The position numbers and the translations under genes were made by a program. From contig CAVWLB010000010.1 in assembly GCA_963755695.1 (NCBI GenBank), positions 434,001 through 498,000 on the forward strand: a DNA stretch of 64,000 nucleotides, in the 5' to 3' direction. Shown piece by piece: positions 55,419 through 63,655 of this stretch. The notes under the pieces were generated by a model. That model did no database searches, had not been told where the DNA came from, and worked only from the letters and a program-made list of their open reading frames with translations. This DNA comes from QHWT01 sp963755695 (GTDB lineage Bacteria > Acidobacteriota > Vicinamibacteria > Vicinamibacterales > 2-12-FULL-66-21). How positions within the stretch are numbered: position 1 is the stretch's first letter; each line of letters starts with the position of its first letter.

Positions 55419-55454
55419 CCGACCGACCGCTGGCTCTGACACAATCGAGAACGG

Positions 55455-55493
55455 GCCGGGGTGGCGGAACTGGCAGACGCATCGGACTTAAAA
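55455..55493 (+). tRNA. tRNA-Leu(UAA), 5' half only, ends after the anticodon loop
   Basis: GCCGGGGTGGCGGAACTGG..., D-arm, and anticodon loop CTTAAAA (anticodon UAA) match tRNA-Leu. After 55493 the 3' strand of the anticodon stem, variable arm, T-arm and acceptor 3' strand are missing. Nothing downstream in the window restores them. Likely the left attachment site of an integrated element or a relic. Confidence 0.8.
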
Positions 55494-55512
55494 GGCTCGG
55501 TGCGTCTTTTTT
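55476..55512 (+). terminator. Intrinsic terminator-like hairpin built from tRNA remnant
   Basis: Stem GACGCATCG (55476-55484) / CGGTGCGTC (55498-55506), nine pairs including one T·G, loop of 13 nt, followed by TTTTTT (55507-55512). Half of the stem is the tRNA D-arm/anticodon region. Confidence 0.65.
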
Positions 55513-55644
55513 ATGTACCGCCAAAATGCCAATGATCCGCGGATTCATTGATCAAATCGGATCACCGCAACACTGCAACGATAGCCAGGATTGCACCGAG
55601 TTTGCTCACGGTGGGGACAATTTTAGGGACAGGGACAGCGTCGG

Positions 55645-56216
55645 TCAGGCCCGCGCCTTTCGACGGCGTCGCGCAGCTGCCTGACGCTCTTTCTGCTCTT
55701 TTGTCCACTGACGTTTGATCCGCTTGTAGTTCCTCTGTTGGCACCGCACAGAGCAGAACTCCCGCCGATAGGTCTTGACGAACAGGCGTTGACAGTCCGC
55801 GACGCCACACACGCGCACGTTCTGCAGGCCGACCTCATGCAGCAGCATCACCATCTGCAGCATCACGACATTCCGCACGTCTGAGCTCTCGACCAGGGTC
55901 GTCACGCGCCCGTCCTTCAGGGAAGCGGAGAACCCGACGGACCCGACCGTCCAGAGCTTGTACAACACGCGCCCTTCCTGGCGGACGAGGGTGCGCAGGA
56001 AGGCTATCAGTTCTGCACGCCAAGGGAGACTTCTTGACTTGGTTGGTTGAGCTCCCTCAGCAGCACGTCGGAGCAGAGCAACGGACCGTTGGACAGCAAC
56101 TGCAGCACCGCCCCACGGTGACTCGGATGGTTCAGCCGATCATCCCGTTCGAGATCGGCAATCACGCGCTGGAGCAGTGCCTCTGGCGGCGTGTCCCGTT
56201 TTCTTGTCACTTTCAA
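55645..56216 (-). pseudogene. CGNR-type zinc-finger protein, frameshifted
   Basis: The C-terminal frame (to 55645) has CGVADCQRLFVKTYRREFCSVRCQQRNYKRIKRQW, a CGNR-like zinc-binding module, and a basic tail. The N-terminal frame (from 56216) encodes MKVTRKRDTPPEALLQRVI ... ELNQPSQ. A single indel near 55990-56050 joins the two. Family members in mobile elements are suggested to bind DNA or RNA. First gene inside the element, opposite strand to the rest. Confidence 0.5.
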
Positions 56217-56344
56217 GCCCTCTTAAAAGCAGCCTGCACTCCCTACAAAGTGTTGACCGCAAAGTATCCACGGCTGGCACTATAAACCCAGCTCACGTCC
56301 TGTAATCTATAACAAATGACGTGACATGGGCAACAGGAGCAAAC

Positions 56345-56557
56345 ATGGGCAAGGAGAGCGCCGCACCCCGTCAACCGATGCTGCTCACGCTGCAGCAGGC
56401 CGCGGCGGAAACGGGTGTGCCGTACACGAGTGTGCGCAAGCTGGTCATCGACGGGCATCTGCCGCGGGTGCAACTCGGCGACAGCCGCCGGACCTGGGTG
56501 AAGCGGAGCGATCTCGAACGACTCATCGTCATCTCGACGGAGCCCGCCTCGCGGTAA
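56345..56557 (+). CDS. Excisionase/MerR-like HTH protein
   Basis: The protein has 70 residues: LTLQQAAAETGVPYTSVRKLVIDGHLPRVQLGDSRRTWVKRSDLERL, a winged-helix DNA-binding (excisionase/helix-turn-helix 17) domain. Common near the left end of integrative elements and prophages, where such proteins control excision. No integrase gene is visible here. Confidence 0.82.
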   Translation: MGKESAAPRQPMLLTLQQAAAETGVPYTSVRKLVIDGHLPRVQLGDSRRTWVKRSDLERLIVISTEPASR

Positions 56558-56562
56558 GCACG

Positions 56563-56799
56563 ATGACCGCCGACGAACTTCTGATCGACGCGCTGTTTGT
56601 CGATTGCCGAGTGCTAGAGGATCGCCTCGTCTGGGCCACTCAGGATCTCGAAGTGTGTCGGCTGCTGGCGTCTGAGGCCTTGACGGCGCTCCATGTCGTC
56701 ACCGACGAGCGTGACGTGCTCCGGCACAGCGTCCGCGAACTCCGAAAACAAATCCGAGACCTGATGTCCGTTGCCGTTGAACAGGATCGGGCAGCATGA
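56563..56799 (+). CDS. Small coiled-coil protein of the element
   Basis: The protein has 78 residues and is helical (DELLIDALFVDCRVLEDRLVWATQDLEVCRLL..., VLRHSVRELRKQIRDLM). It lies 5 bp after the HTH gene. No known function; a typical small gene of phage-derived operons. Confidence 0.6.
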   Translation: MTADELLIDALFVDCRVLEDRLVWATQDLEVCRLLASEALTALHVVTDERDVLRHSVRELRKQIRDLMSVAVEQDRAA

Positions 56800-56946
56800 C
56801 TCACGTGGTTCGAGCATCCAGACGCGTATTACGCGCAGCAGGCCGCGGAAATCGGACGCGACCTTGCGGAACATACGCGGACGAACGGGCGACCACGGCC
56901 CGCCGGGCGACCGGCCGATCGGGATGCTGTTTCTGTTTATCCCTAG
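56796..56946 (+). pseudogene. Small protein (WFEHPDAYYAQQAAEIGRDL), apparent 1-bp frameshift after start
   Basis: The frame 56800-56946 reads LTWFEHPDAYYAQQAAEIGRD..., clearly protein-like, but has no good start. The ATG at 56796 overlaps the previous stop and lies one base out of frame. Removing one base near 56800 yields a start Met plus ~47 residues. Function unknown. Confidence 0.45.
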
Positions 56947-56949
56947 AGA

Positions 56950-58010
56950 ATGGAGTATCAAACAGAAACATTTCCGGGGAGAGCCTGCCCTTTCGGACGG
57001 CCGCGGACATCGCGACCCTCGCGCCCGAACGGCCCGAGTGGATTGTGCCTGGCCTCGTGAGCCCGGGCGTCGTGATCGAGTTCGACGGCAAGGCCAAGTC
57101 GTCCGGGAAAACCACGCTCATCGGCGGAATAGTGTCCGCCATCGTCAGAAGCCGCCCGTTTCTCGGCCATCCGACCAGCGCGAGTCCCGTGCTGTGGCTG
57201 ACCGAAGAACGGCCGCCGACCTTCCGGGAAACCCTGCGACGGGCGCACTTGGATGACCGGACCGACGTGCAGGTGCTGCATTGGCACGACGCGAAGCACC
57301 TGCCGTGGCCGGACGTGATGGCGAAGGCGACTACCTACGCCATCAGCATCGGCGCTCGGGTGATCGTGGTGGACACTATCGGCCAGTGGGCCGGACTCCG
57401 GGGCGACGACGAAAACAATAACGGCTCGCAACTCACAGCGGCGGAACCGCTCCAGGACGCCGCGGCGAAGGGGCTCGCCGTCATCGTGGCTCGCCATGAG
57501 CGTAAAGGCGGCGGGGAAGTCGGCGAAACCGGCCGCGGCGGTTCGGCGTTCTCCGGCGCTGTCGACGTCGTGGTCTCGATTCGCCGTGCGAGGGCAAGAG
57601 CAAGCCGACCCTGCGAGTCCTGCAGGCGCTCTCTCGATTCTCTGAAACCCCCGAGTCGCTCGTGGTCGACCTGACGGACCAAGGTACAGGTGATCGGTGA
57701 TAGCGCCGCCTCTATCGCCACGCTGGAGGCTGAGCGGACGTTGCTCGACCGTGTGCCAGAGCTAGAAGCCGAGGCGCTCGACCTCGAAACGCTCAGGATG
57801 ATGGATCCGGCGCTCGGCAAGAACGCCACGCAAGCCGAGATGAGTCATCTGCTTCAGACCGGCAGCGTGGGTCGCCTCGGGAGTGGGAAGAGAGGCGACC
57901 CTTATCGTTATTTCACAACGATAAAAAAGGTGTTTAGTACTCAGACCTCTAGGTCTAAACAGCAAACAGAAATCTTTCAGCCCGAGGACGCCGATGACTT
58001 CCGCGTCTGA
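56950..58010 (+). pseudogene. RepA-like AAA ATPase (AAA_25), several frameshifts
   Basis: Frame segments: ESLPFRTAADIATLAPERPEWIVPGLVSPGVV, Walker A KAKSSGKTTLIGG, PVLWLTEERPPTF, Walker B RVIVVDTIG, and then GRGGSAFSGAVDVVVSIRR. This is the DnaB/RepA-type ATPase of plasmid and phage replication modules. Continuation EGKSKPTLRVLQALSRFSE and IGDSAASIATLEAERTL lies in shifted frames after 57587 and 57685. The ATG at 56950 needs one missing G near 56976. Confidence 0.75.
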
Positions 58011-58230
58011 GGCTGAGCCGATTGTCTTGCGCGGCGGTTGCGTGGTGACCCTGTCATCGCTCCGTGTGCTGTGGGGCCTGGAAGAGCGTGATTCGCCATC
58101 CACCTTGACGGCGACGAGTTGGTGATTCGTCCAGGCAGTCGCCTCACCGACGAAGATCGGGCGGCCATCTCCCGACACCGAGACGAGTTGAAGCGCTCGT
58201 CAGCGTATTGCGATCGTCCAATGACTCGCG
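57993..58230 (+). pseudogene. TubC-type docking-domain-like small protein, frameshifted
   Basis: MTSASEAEPIVLRGGCVVTLSSLRVLWGLEER, then in the shifted frame FAIHLDGDELVIRPGSRLTDEDRAAISRHRDELK. A one-base gap near 58092 separates the halves. This pattern (L...LW.LE.RG....L.GD.L.V.P...LT..D...I...) is a small protein commonly found between primase and terminase genes in mobile elements. ATG overlaps the ATPase frame end. Confidence 0.5.
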
Positions 58231-58260
58231 CAACTCAACCGTGGGGGGTAGGGCTCGAGG

Positions 58261-58761
58261 ATGGCGACACGCCGCGGAAACCACTTGGCCCGTTGCCGCA
58301 TGCGGCCCTGTTCCCGGTTCAAATTTGGGAGGCAAGAAGCATGAACCATCAATCAAGGGTCGAGGCACCTCGACACTTGAACCGGGGACCCGTCGATGGT
58401 GGGAGTCGGTTGTGGCCGACTGGCGCCTTCAACCGCATCACGTCCGGTTGCTGACACTGGCGGCTGAAGCCTGGGATCGCTACCGCCGAAGCACGGGAGA
58501 ACTTGCGGAGAAGGACTGATGGTCGAGACCAAAAACGGCGGGCCGAGGCTTCATCCCTGCGTCAGCGTGAAGACTGATGCGCGGCTCGCGTTCGCCAGGT
58601 TGCTTCGCGAGTTCGATCTCGACCTTGCGCCGCCGGCCGACACGAGGCGACCGCCGATCGTTGCGCTCGATGCGAGGACCAGGTGCCGCGAAAACTGCGT
58701 AGTCCGAAGGCGCGACGCGGCCTCGGGATGGAGGTCAGCGAGGCACTGTCCATTTTGCTGA
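58261..58761 (+). pseudogene. Phage terminase small subunit, P27 family, frameshifted
   Basis: Segments in successive frames: GTRRWWESVVADWRLQPHHVRLLTLAAEAWDRY (first), then VETKNGGPRLHPCVSVKTDARLAFARLLREFDLDL (second). These are diagnostic of P27-family terminase small subunits, which recognise DNA for packaging. One base is missing near 58515. N-terminal start ATG 58261 (MATRRG...) also needs corrections. Confidence 0.75.
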
Positions 58762-59228
58762 CGTGGGGCGACTGGTCGGCGGCACGCCTTGCTGCGCAGC
58801 GTAACGGTTCGAATCCCACGGAGTTGTTCGATCTCCACCACAACCACGATGCTGCGTGGCTGGTGATCCAGGACGAAGCGCTTGAAGCTTGGACCGCCGT
58901 CTATCCAGGCAGCCGGCCGGAAAGTTGGTGGCTCTACTCGGCGCCGGAGCTGCGCCAAGTGTATGGCCGGTTCACCGAGGCGCGGGGGCTCGGTAGATGC
59001 CAGGCTACCGGCATTCCGTACGGCGCCCCTGACGACTGGAAGGATCGGCCGATGGTCGAATCGACCCCGGCCTATCTTGATCGCCTCGACCTGTGGGTGG
59101 CCGGCGAGCGCGCGCGTGTGCCGCGGCAGGCGTTTGACCCGCAACCCTTCAGTTGGACGTTGACGGTCGCACCATGCGGCATGCCCAAGGATGATCTCGA
59201 GGACGACGACGACGATGATGCGAGCTAG
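58683..59228 (+). CDS. Uncharacterised phage/mobile-element protein
   Basis: The protein has 181 residues from GTG 58683 and is one uninterrupted frame. It has ESWWLYSAPELRQVYGR and MVESTPAYLDRLDLWVAGERARVP. The 'R..WW..(D/S)APE.R' and 'YL.R..L....E' patterns recall hypothetical proteins found next to terminases. A poly-Asp tail (LEDDDDDDAS) ends it. Function unknown. Confidence 0.6.
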   Translation: MPRKLRSPKARRGLGMEVSEALSILLTWGDWSAARLAAQRNGSNPTELFDLHHNHDAAWLVIQDEALEAWTAVYPGSRPESWWLYSAPELRQVYGRFTEARGLGRCQATGIPYGAPDDWKDRPMVESTPAYLDRLDLWVAGERARVPRQAFDPQPFSWTLTVAPCGMPKDDLEDDDDDDAS

Positions 59229-59240
59229 ACCACGCTCGCG

Positions 59241-59670
59241 ATGGCGTCACCGCCGGATGCCGTGCCGGAGCTCTTCGCGAGATCCTCGCGATCTTGCTCG
59301 CCATGCAGGCAGCGCAGCGCCGCGAACGCCCGCAGCGGTCGCTCACACGCGAGGATCGCGTGCTCCTGGGCGGCTGTTGCCGGCAATCGCCGGCGCACTC
59401 GGGAGCGAGTGTTTCTCGTGCGCGACTTGTCGGCACGATCCGCGGCCGTGAAGGGCGATCCGTGGGCTCAACCCGCGCCAGGTCGGCCGACCTGTTGAAG
59501 CGGGCCGAAGGCCAGGTCATGAACGGGTCAACGGTGGAACGCGACTGGGGAAGAGATGCACATCGGTGTTGTGGCGCGTCGTGGCTGAACCTGGGTGTTT
59601 TGGAGCGTTCAAGAAACCGACTTGCATCCCCCCACGGGCAACGACGCGACCGGGCCTAATGGCTAGGCGA
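59241..59670 (+). pseudogene. Conserved mobile-element protein, multiply frameshifted
   Basis: Across three frames one can read MASPPDAVPELFA, EILAILLAMQAAQRRE, SLTREDRVLLGG, LLPAIAGALGSECFS and LLKRAEGQVMNGSTVERDWGRDAH, ending LWRVVAEPGC. This order matches small conserved proteins of phage-like elements (…LTR.D...L..LLPAI.G.FGS..F…). At least four indels in 430 bp. Confidence 0.5.
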
Positions 59671-59689
59671 CTATGAGATAACCTGTTCA

Positions 59690-60800
59690 GAGTGCTCACC
59701 AGTCGCAATGTCCAGCACCGATCAGGACCGCGATTTCGTGCGGTGCATCGGTGGCCGCTCGAAAAGAACCAGAACCGTCCCGGGCACGCGGTGCAGAGCA
59801 ATGGACTGACGGCCACAAGTCGGCGAGACACTGCAATTGACAAAAAGCGGCTGTCGCGGTCGGAACCACAACCGATGCGGCATGGGCCGGCCCGTTGACG
59901 GTGCCGCGCCACTCCAGGAAGGCTTCCGGTCGATGTGTGTCCGAGCATCATCGGGGCGCTGATACCGAAAATGCGGCAGGTGCCATTCACACGCAGCGTC
60001 CGTCGCGAAACAGGCCGCGCCAGGCACGGACGGGCTGGGTCGCGCCAATCGGCGCCGATTCAGCGTCACACAAGACGGACTTTCGACCGTCACGCAAGGC
60101 GTTACAAGGCCGGCATCATCGTGCCCTCACGGAGGAATTGTCGACAACTCGGCGACCTGAGTGCGGAAATCGCGGTGCGCGAGACGGTGGCCGACGGCGT
60201 CGCGGCGTTTCTCGACGCGCAATTTTTGACCGGCCACCGTCACGCCGTCGACGAGATGCGGCCGGCCGGGATATCACGAACGGCGCACCGGCGGTCGCCG
60301 CGACCGGCAGCACCGCGGCGCAGATCACCACCGATCTAGAACGCGATGCTCGCGAACATTCACGACGGCCGGAAGCCGTCTGCTGGAAAATGGTGCTCGA
60401 CCGACGGCGTACGCGGATCGCTGCGACGCTCGGCACTGCCGCGGCGGACATTCCGCGTACGATGTTCGGGATTCCGGTGATCGCTTGTCGCTGAAGTCGG
60501 TCCGCGCAGATCACGCTGGTCGACGGGAGTGGCAATTTTGTTTTCCGAGGATGACGGCGATCTGAGGTCGAGGCGTCCACGGAAGCCACCATACAGATGA
60601 ACGATCGCGCCGGACAACCCGCCGACGGCGGCGACGGTGATGACCTCCTTATTCCAGCCAATCTGGTGGGGCATCCGGTACAGCGATGGCTCGCTGGAAG
60701 CGTGCGCGCACGCCGGCAGTCGTTTATCGAACATGACGGTGAGCGTACTGATGGCCGCCGACACGACGCGATCCCGGCCTGGAACAGATCGACGATTTCG
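59690..60800 (+). pseudogene. HK97-type major capsid protein, multiply frameshifted
   Basis: Successive frames read AVAVGTTTDAAWAGPLT, PSIIGALIPKMRQVPFTRSV, KAGIIV, LTEEL, SAEIAVRETVADGVAAFLDAQFLT, ITNGAPAVAATGSTAAQITTD, RIAATLGTAAADIPRTMFGIPVI, QITLVDGSG and TSLFQ. In this order these are the hallmarks of the HK97-fold capsid protein (E-loop to A-domain). At least eight shifts. Gene is not functional as read. Confidence 0.8.
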
Positions 60801-60952
60801 AACGCCGCATGATTGCCGCGCACGACGAGCGATGGGCGTTCTACAACATTCCAGCAGAGGAAGTCGCACGCGTTCGTCCTGGCGTCGTGCAATTAGCGAA
60901 GACCATCTGTGATCGGTTGCGTCAGGAATACACAGCCAGGAGCCAACGATGA
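60751..60952 (+). pseudogene. Small phage-type protein, frameshifted near start
   Basis: Frame DPGLEQIDDFERRMIAAHDERWAFYNIPAEEVARVRPGVVQLAKTICDRLRQE to TGA 60950-60952. The ATG at 60751 is one base out of frame. The stop overlaps the next gene (ATGA), so the original order was coupled. Unknown function. Confidence 0.45.
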
Positions 60953-61308
60953 CCTACGACCGGGAACATTTCAAACTCGCGCACGAGCGATTCCTGCTGA
61001 CACCGAAGGTCTTGACGGACGGCGATCTCGAGCAGTTGGCCGTCGTCGATCCGACGCTTGCGGAGCGAGCCCGTGCGAAGCGGGCCGGATTCGTCGAAGC
61101 CGAGGACGACGACGACCGAAAACTGGCGAAAGTACCGGTCACACAGAAGGGCCTCCTGACGTGGCAGAAGGATGTCGTCGGGCCGATGATCTCGACGTTC
61201 CAATTTCGGTTGGACGAGGCGCACGTGCTGATTCGCTCACTGGAAGCACGCGTGCTTGAACTCGAGGCGCGTGACGCCGCACGGACGGTGCCTCATGGTC
61301 AAACCTAA
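60949..61308 (+). CDS. Element protein, helical, unknown
   Basis: The protein has 119 residues and is intact. Helices EHFKLAHERFLLTPKVLTDGDLEQLAVVD, acidic EAEDDDDRKL, and a C-terminal coiled coil (FRLDEAHVLIRSLEARVLELEARDA). It follows the capsid relic; possibly a head-associated gene. No match recognised. Confidence 0.6.
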   Translation: MTYDREHFKLAHERFLLTPKVLTDGDLEQLAVVDPTLAERARAKRAGFVEAEDDDDRKLAKVPVTQKGLLTWQKDVVGPMISTFQFRLDEAHVLIRSLEARVLELEARDAARTVPHGQT

Positions 61309-61528
61309 CGCCGCACAGCAGGCCTTTGTGTTTGCACAACTGGATCGGCTGCGGCAGTTGGAACAACTGTCAAAGGACATCGCGGACCTCGAACTCCGCA
61401 AGGTCGGCACATTGCAGGAACGCGAAGACCTGCGGCGACATGTCGATGCCTTGCTCCTGGCCACGTCCGCGCAACTGCTCGCGATGGTGCTCACACCTGA
61501 CCGTGCGGACGCCGGTGTCGTGCATTAG
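61295..61528 (+). CDS. Element protein, coiled coil, unknown
   Basis: The protein has 77 residues: MVKPNAAQQAFVFAQLDRLRQLEQLSKDIADLELRKV..., likely one long helix. It overlaps the end of the upstream gene by 14 bp, typical of phage gene packing. Function unknown. Confidence 0.55.
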   Translation: MVKPNAAQQAFVFAQLDRLRQLEQLSKDIADLELRKVGTLQEREDLRRHVDALLLATSAQLLAMVLTPDRADAGVVH

Positions 61529-61591
61529 CGCATGGTTCCCGCAGAAATAGCGGCTCGCACTGAGATGCGCAAACGGTTTGAGCTTTTAGTC

Positions 61592-62071
61592 TTAATTAAT
61601 AGATGGAATCGGTGCGCCGGGGATGCGAGCTAAGAGCCTGTGGTGCTGCCGCGCCATGTTGGGCAACAGTGCGATATGTTGCCCGCTCAACACCGCACAC
61701 AGGTCTCGCTCAAGCGCATCGGGAAGGTACAGCTTGAGACGTACGGCGACGCACCCGTTCTCGATCGCGGCTTCGAGATGTTGGAGGAGTTGATTTCCCG
61801 TGACGAGCACGATCGGGATTCGTGCTGTTCGGATGTCATGCCGTAGGGCGCGGCACAGCCACATCGCCGAGTCGTGGGATTTCGAGTCATTGATGACAAC
61901 GATCCGCGGCTGGCAGCGTGTAGCGGCTTCGTGGCCTTCGCGCACGCTTCCCACGGTCGCAACCGGGAAACCAGCGAATGCCAGCCAACTCCCGTACATT
62001 TCTCGTGCGTCATCGTCCTCGGAGACGATCAACACGACCGATCGACTCGGGTCGAAAGGTACGAGCGACAC
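61592..62071 (-). CDS. Degenerate receiver-domain protein
   Basis: The protein has 159 residues from GTG 62071. CheY fold: VVLIVSEDDDAREMY, strand 3 PRIVVINDSKSHD, where Asn occupies the position of the phospho-Asp (compare PDIVVTD in other receivers here), VLVTGN, and Lys in RLKLYLPD. A basic tail follows. Probably phosphorylation-independent. Confidence 0.7.
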   Translation of the reverse strand: MSLVPFDPSRSVVLIVSEDDDAREMYGSWLAFAGFPVATVGSVREGHEAATRCQPRIVVINDSKSHDSAMWLCRALRHDIRTARIPIVLVTGNQLLQHLEAAIENGCVAVRLKLYLPDALERDLCAVLSGQHIALLPNMARQHHRLLARIPGAPIPSIN

Positions 62072-62242
62072 GCGACCACCCCGCCCTCGGAAGGAACCGG
62101 AGCGGAAAGACTAGCACGGGAACTGAGTTCCCTCCATATATCCGTCGTGCCCTACGTTCACTTACCGCATCGAATCTCACACTCAACCGAGGCGGCCGAG
62201 TGAGAGGCTCAGTGCAAACGGCACCAGCCGTCAGCGACAACG

Positions 62243-62620
62243 CTATGAAGCCGATGTGGAATGGTGCGGCAGACAGCGGCGCACGACCGTTATTAGTTCG
62301 TCGCTCGTTATCGGCTTTCGTAGCACACAGAAGACCTCGTGATGGTCGAGAGGCTCAGGGGAACCGGTGATGACCACGACGGGGATGCGACGCGTGTGTG
62401 CTGATGCCGCAATCTCTCGGAGCACAGCATGTCCACTGACGTGCGGAAGCATCAGGTCGAGAACCATGAGATCGGGGACGCCGCGATCGATCAGAATAAG
62501 CGCGTCGAGGCCATTCGCCGCTTCCTTCACGTCGAAACCCTCGATCGCGAGCACGATCCGGTACAGACGTCGAAGCTCCTCATCATCTTCGACGACTAGG
62601 AGCATGCGAGGCCGCATCAT
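62243..62620 (-). CDS. Single-domain response regulator
   Basis: The protein has 125 residues. LLVVEDDEELRRLY, Asp in LMVLDLMLPHVSGH, Thr in VVITGS, Lys in VLRKPITSDEL: all receiver residues present. No output domain. Starts at ATG 62620 or 62617. Confidence 0.9.
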   Translation of the reverse strand: MMRPRMLLVVEDDEELRRLYRIVLAIEGFDVKEAANGLDALILIDRGVPDLMVLDLMLPHVSGHAVLREIAASAHTRRIPVVVITGSPEPLDHHEVFCVLRKPITSDELITVVRRCLPHHSTSAS

Positions 62621-62992
62621 ATGGGCACCCGGAGCATATGAAGCGATTCGTGAGGAATAAAGGCTGGCGGCTCCGTTGTTTGCACCGCCTTCAGCTCGAG
62701 CGCGTCGCTTCGGAAATCCAGAACCCTGGTGTGCAAGTCGAAAGCCGATTGGGGTACTGACAGGTCGCGAGCCGATGACACTTCGCGGTTAGTCGCTCAG
62801 CATTGTCGATGGACTGGAGCGTTGGCGCTGTTGGGGTGCGCGTTTGGTTCTTTGATAGTTGAATAAGTCAAGTCCCGGTGCGGGCTCAAGCTGACGACAT
62901 GATTATGCCGGCGTCGGAGAGTCCGATGAGCACGGCTGGCCTTGGAACTGAACTGAATCAGGCGGTGTGGATGTTGCTACGTTTGGGTCCAA
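62621..62992. other. 372-bp gap between divergent receiver genes; no gene seen
   Basis: Contains only short frames. A relatively A+T-rich stretch near 62850-62873 could hold promoters for one or both genes, but no convincing -35/-10 pair was found. No repeat or RNA gene recognised. Confidence 0.4.
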
Positions 62993-63655
62993 ATGACCCG
63001 CCGGAGCATAGGCGGCTCACACTCGCCGAAGGTTCTACTGATCCTTGAGGATTCGTCTACGCTTGAGACGTATTCGCGCTACTTCGGGTCGGCCGGAATG
63101 TGGGTGTCGACGGCGACCGCCCCCGGCGTTGGACTGGCCCATGCGCGTGAGCTACGTCCAAACCTTTTAGTGACCGACATCAGATTCGGCGGTCGACCGA
63201 CCGGAGTGCATCTACTCCGGATGGTGAAGCAGGACACTCGAACGGCTGACGTTCCGGTCGTGGTGTTAACCGCGAACACCGAGGCCGTGCCTGCAGAAAC
63301 CCATACGCACGCCGACGCGATACTAGTCAAACCTGTGTTGCCGGATGTGCTGCTCACGAAGGCACAGGCTCGTCTCAAGCGCAGTACCCCGCTTGAGACG
63401 AGCAACGCGGTCGCGCTACAGCCTGAGCGTTCCGTGCGCAGGAAGACATCTGCCGCCAGACGCCGTGGCCGAAAACTCAAGCCGGACCCACGCCGTTGTC
63501 CGCGGGACTGTCCGCGATGTGGTTCCCCTTTGGAATGGTTTGCGCGCACCACCCTCCACAACGTCGAATGCGACTTCTACTGTTGGTGTCTCAACGGTTG
63601 CGGCCTCTACTGTTACGACCGAGCCGCGAGAGATTGGATCAAAATCACCGGATAA
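62993..63655 (+). CDS. Receiver domain fused to a C-terminal Cys-rich zinc-binding-like domain
   Basis: The protein has 220 residues. Receiver (VLLILEDSSTLETYSRYFGS, Asp in LLVTDIRFGGRPTG, Thr in VLTANT, Lys in ILVKPVLPDVL). A basic linker (RRKTSAARRRGRKLKPDPRR) leads to CPRDCPRCGSPLEWF..., CDFYCWCLNGCGLYCYDR, with about eight Cys in CxxC-like spacing. A receiver with zinc-ribbon output is unusual. Confidence 0.75.
   Translation: MTRRSIGGSHSPKVLLILEDSSTLETYSRYFGSAGMWVSTATAPGVGLAHARELRPNLLVTDIRFGGRPTGVHLLRMVKQDTRTADVPVVVLTANTEAVPAETHTHADAILVKPVLPDVLLTKAQARLKRSTPLETSNAVALQPERSVRRKTSAARRRGRKLKPDPRRCPRDCPRCGSPLEWFARTTLHNVECDFYCWCLNGCGLYCYDRAARDWIKITG

Noticed and set aside
55455..55560. Group I intron in tRNA-Leu(UAA)
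   Set aside because: The anticodon-loop position fits, but the 3' exon was not found downstream and no intron core could be recognised by eye.
58801..58830. tRNA T-arm-like GGTTCGAATCC
   Set aside because: Flanking bases do not pair as a T-stem, and it lies inside an intact coding frame.
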